From contig NC_081409.1 of assembly GCF_030272615.1 (NCBI RefSeq), forward strand, positions 22,512,260 to 22,576,259: a stretch of DNA of 64,000 bases, read 5' to 3'. The notes under the pieces are model-generated. The model was given only the letters and a program-made list of their open reading frames with translations, did no database searches and had not been told where the DNA came from. A program made the translations under genes and the position numbers. The stretch comes from Cryptomeria japonica (taxonomy: Eukaryota; Streptophyta; Pinopsida; Cupressales; Cupressaceae). This document shows positions 61,750 to 64,000 of this stretch, in pieces. Position 1 is the first letter of the stretch; every line of letters begins with the position of its first letter.

Positions 61750-64000
61750 ATGGATGCATCTACAGTTCCACTTTTAACACCATATAATTACTTTGAATGG
61801 AAATCTAAGATGATAATATATCTGAAAAGACATGGATATCATCATGTTACTATGGGACTTGAAACTGAACCTCAAGATGCTGCAGAAAAGATTAAATGGT
61901 TTAATAAATGTGATGAAGTTTTTGGTACATTGTGCATGTCAGTCTCTCCTGACCTTCTTTTTCCCATTGAATCTGCTACTACACCAAATGCAGTATAGAA
62001 TACTTTAGGAAACCTCTTTGGTAAGCAGGATGAACTAAGAGGTCATCAATTGGAGAATGAACTCATAGGGTTGAATCCAACCAATTTTGATACTATACAA
62101 GACTTCTTCACTAAACTTAAGTCTATAAGATTGCAGTTGGAACAGTGTGGAACTAAGAAAGATGATAAGCAACTGATCTTGAGTATTCTTTCTAAGCTTG
62201 GTCCTAATTATTCAGTGTTTATTTCTACATTCTATGCTACCAAATGTGCCCTAGGTACCACATTCAAAATGCCTTCTTTAGATGATTTTGCTGCAGAACT
62301 CACTAGGGAGCAGGACAAATTGGTTCAAATGGGTACAATAAAGCCCTCTAAGTCACATGCCTTAGTTGTAAATCAAGGCACAAAAGAACATAAAGGGTCT
62401 AGTAAGCAAGATAAGAAACAAAAGAACCAAGGAGAGAAGAAGAAAGATCAGAAATCTGCTACTTCAAAAGCAGACAATGAGACCTCTTTATCAAAAGGTG
62501 AACAACCTAAGAAGGAGAAGGTCAAGTGTTCTTATTGTAAGAGGCCTGGTCATGATGAACATAAGTGTTTAAAGAAACAAATTGATCACCTTTCAAATCT
62601 TCTTGAAAAGAATAATATCAAGGTTCCTGATTCAGTCAAACAAAGTTCATCGGAAGGATCTTCTAAGGACATAGATAAGAGTAAGGGGAAAGGAAAGGGT
62701 AAGGCCCTAGTTGCTATTGCTTCACAACCAAATTCTTGGATAATTGACTCAGGTGCTTCACACCACATGGCTTCTTCAGAAGATGATTTCACATCTTTAG
62801 AGCCATGTTCTATGCCTTCCATCCTAATGGGTGATGACACTCCTGTTGAAGTGCATGGGAGAGGGTCTGTTGATGTGGGTGAAGGAACATTTCAAGATGT
62901 CCTTTGTGTTCCATCTTTATCAACTAATCTCCTATCTGTTTATCAGATCACTCACACTAGTTCTGGCAAGCAAGTTGAGTTCACACCAGATGCAGTGGTA
63001 ATCAGCGAAATGCATAATGGGTCTACTGTTGCTGTGGGAAAAGCAGATCATCATTCTAGATTATATCAGTTTTCTCACTTTGTTCCTGACTCTCATTCGA
63101 CAGTTTTACTCACTCATGCAGATGAGGTGAGTTGTTTGTGGCATCAACGGTTTGGCCACTTGAACTACCGTTACTTGCAACAACTCAGTCAACAAGAAAT
63201 GGTTTCAGGGTTGCCTTCTATTCGATTTTCTGATGGAGTTTGCCAGGGGTGCATTCTTGGTAAGCATCCAGAGGAGAAGTATGATAAAGGTAAATCTTGG
63301 AGAGCTACACAACTATTGGAGTTGGTACATAGTGACTTGGCAGGACCATTTCCACAACCATCTTTCAGCAAGGCTAGATATGTCTTGACATTTATTGATG
63401 ACTTTTCCAGATATACATGGGTTTACTTTCTCAAACAAAAGTCTGAAGTCTTTGAAAATTTTCTAGATTTTAAAGCTTTTGTAGAGAAACAATCTGGGAA
63501 GTTCATCAAGATTCTACGTACAGATAATGGGGGTGAATATGTTAATAATCAGTTTGAACAGTTTTGTGCTTCAGAAGGTATCAACATGCAGCACACAGTT
63601 CCATACAGTCCTCAACAAAATGGTGTAGCAGAACGAAAAAATAGGTCCTTGAAGGAGATGGCTAATTGTATGATTCACTCCAAGTCTTTGGCACCTCAGT
63701 ATTGGGCAAAGGCCATCAACTGTGCATGTTACATCCAGAATCGAGTTCCTCATAAAGCTGTGAAGGGGGTAACTCCCTTTCAAGCTTGGACTGGTCGAAA
63801 ACCCACAGTTAAACACTTTAGAGTGTTTGGTTCTCTTGCATGGGCCCACATTCCAGCTGAAAAACGCAAGGCTATGGATCCGCAGAGTAAGCCTTGCATA
63901 TTTGTTGGATATCCAGATGATGTCAAAGGGTATAGGCTTCTCCATCCCACTACTCATGATTTGTTCATTGAGAGGAGTGTTCATTTTGAGGAGAGTTCTT
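61750..64000 (+). pseudogene. Element G gag-protease-integrase (one stop, runs off the window)
   Basis: The frame starts at ATG 61750 (MDASTVPLLTPYNYFEWKSK) and is open to 64000 apart from TAG at 61996-61998, probably from TGG. Gag includes a Copia-type N-terminal domain and a CCHC knuckle CSYCKRPGHDEHKC at 62527-62568. The protease motif IIDSGASHHM has its Asp at 62746. Integrase has an HHCC region (H at 63142 and 63157, C at 63241 and 63250) and a full DD35E triad: D 63334, D 63523, E 63631 with 35 residues between the last two. It ends in the region FRVFGSLAWAH, FVGYPDDVKGYR that links integrase to RT. The order protease-integrase confirms Copia. Confidence 0.9.

Larger units (their letters stand above)
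60299..64000 (+). mobile_element. Element G: Copia retrotransposon, 5' part
   Basis: The 5' LTR is 60299-60966 (TGTTATTG...TTTAACA). An initiator-Met primer site is at 60967-60978. The leader is followed by a gag-protease-integrase frame that stays open to the window edge. RT, RNase H and the 3' LTR lie outside. It is inserted in element F. The left LTR boundary rests only on the TGTTA...TAACA match. Confidence 0.85.

Noticed and set aside
63571-63984. 137-codon minus-strand frame
   Set aside because: It is the shadow of the conserved integrase region of element G.

Overview
The window looks like intergenic DNA from a large, repeat-filled plant nuclear genome. I see no bacterial features, no rRNA or tRNA genes and no intact host gene. 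Almost every base belongs to LTR retrotransposons, many nested in one another. Two Ty3/gypsy elements of the plant Tat type (with a second RNase H), Copia elements with initiator-Met primer sites, and very large decayed elements suggest a seed plant, probably a conifer or other gymnosperm. The species call is inference.

Layout, left to right. Element A (+) is an old Tat-type Ty3/gypsy element. It is seen from its pre-RT region (about 780-2129), then again from 17547 (RT, RNase H, second RNase H, integrase, long 3' region, 3' LTR from 25438). Its RT is split by element B (2130-17546, target-site duplication CATAC). B has 882-bp LTRs, a coiled-coil/zinc-knuckle ORF and a long second ORF, but no polymerase. 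B's 3' LTR is split by element C (9489-16998, TSD GTAAA), which has LTRs and a gag-protease ORF but no RT or integrase. A's 3' region carries a broken antisense ORF of plant-mobile-domain type and two tandem repeat arrays.

Element D (-) spans 27251-53880 (TSD CCAAG) and is the most unusual object here. Its LTRs are about 6.3 kb each, and each carries its own copy of a roughly 1213-codon ORF of unknown function downstream of a G-box/TATA promoter. Its internal 7.2 kb encodes gag, protease, an RNase H placed before RT, RT, a degenerate RNase H and integrase. D's right (5') LTR is split by element E (44173-50972, TSD CCTGG), a composite of four related LTR segments with no retrotransposon proteins and one stretch of unidentified coding-like sequence.

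From 53881 to 60298 lie minus-strand remnants: two B-like Copia LTRs, then F, a C-like element cut at the right by element G. G (60299 to the window end, +) is a Copia element with a 5' LTR, primer site and gag-protease-integrase frame that is open to the edge apart from one stop codon.

Insertion order from nesting: A before B before C; D before E; F before G. No element here looks fully autonomous, except that G could be if its single stop were absent and its unseen half is intact.
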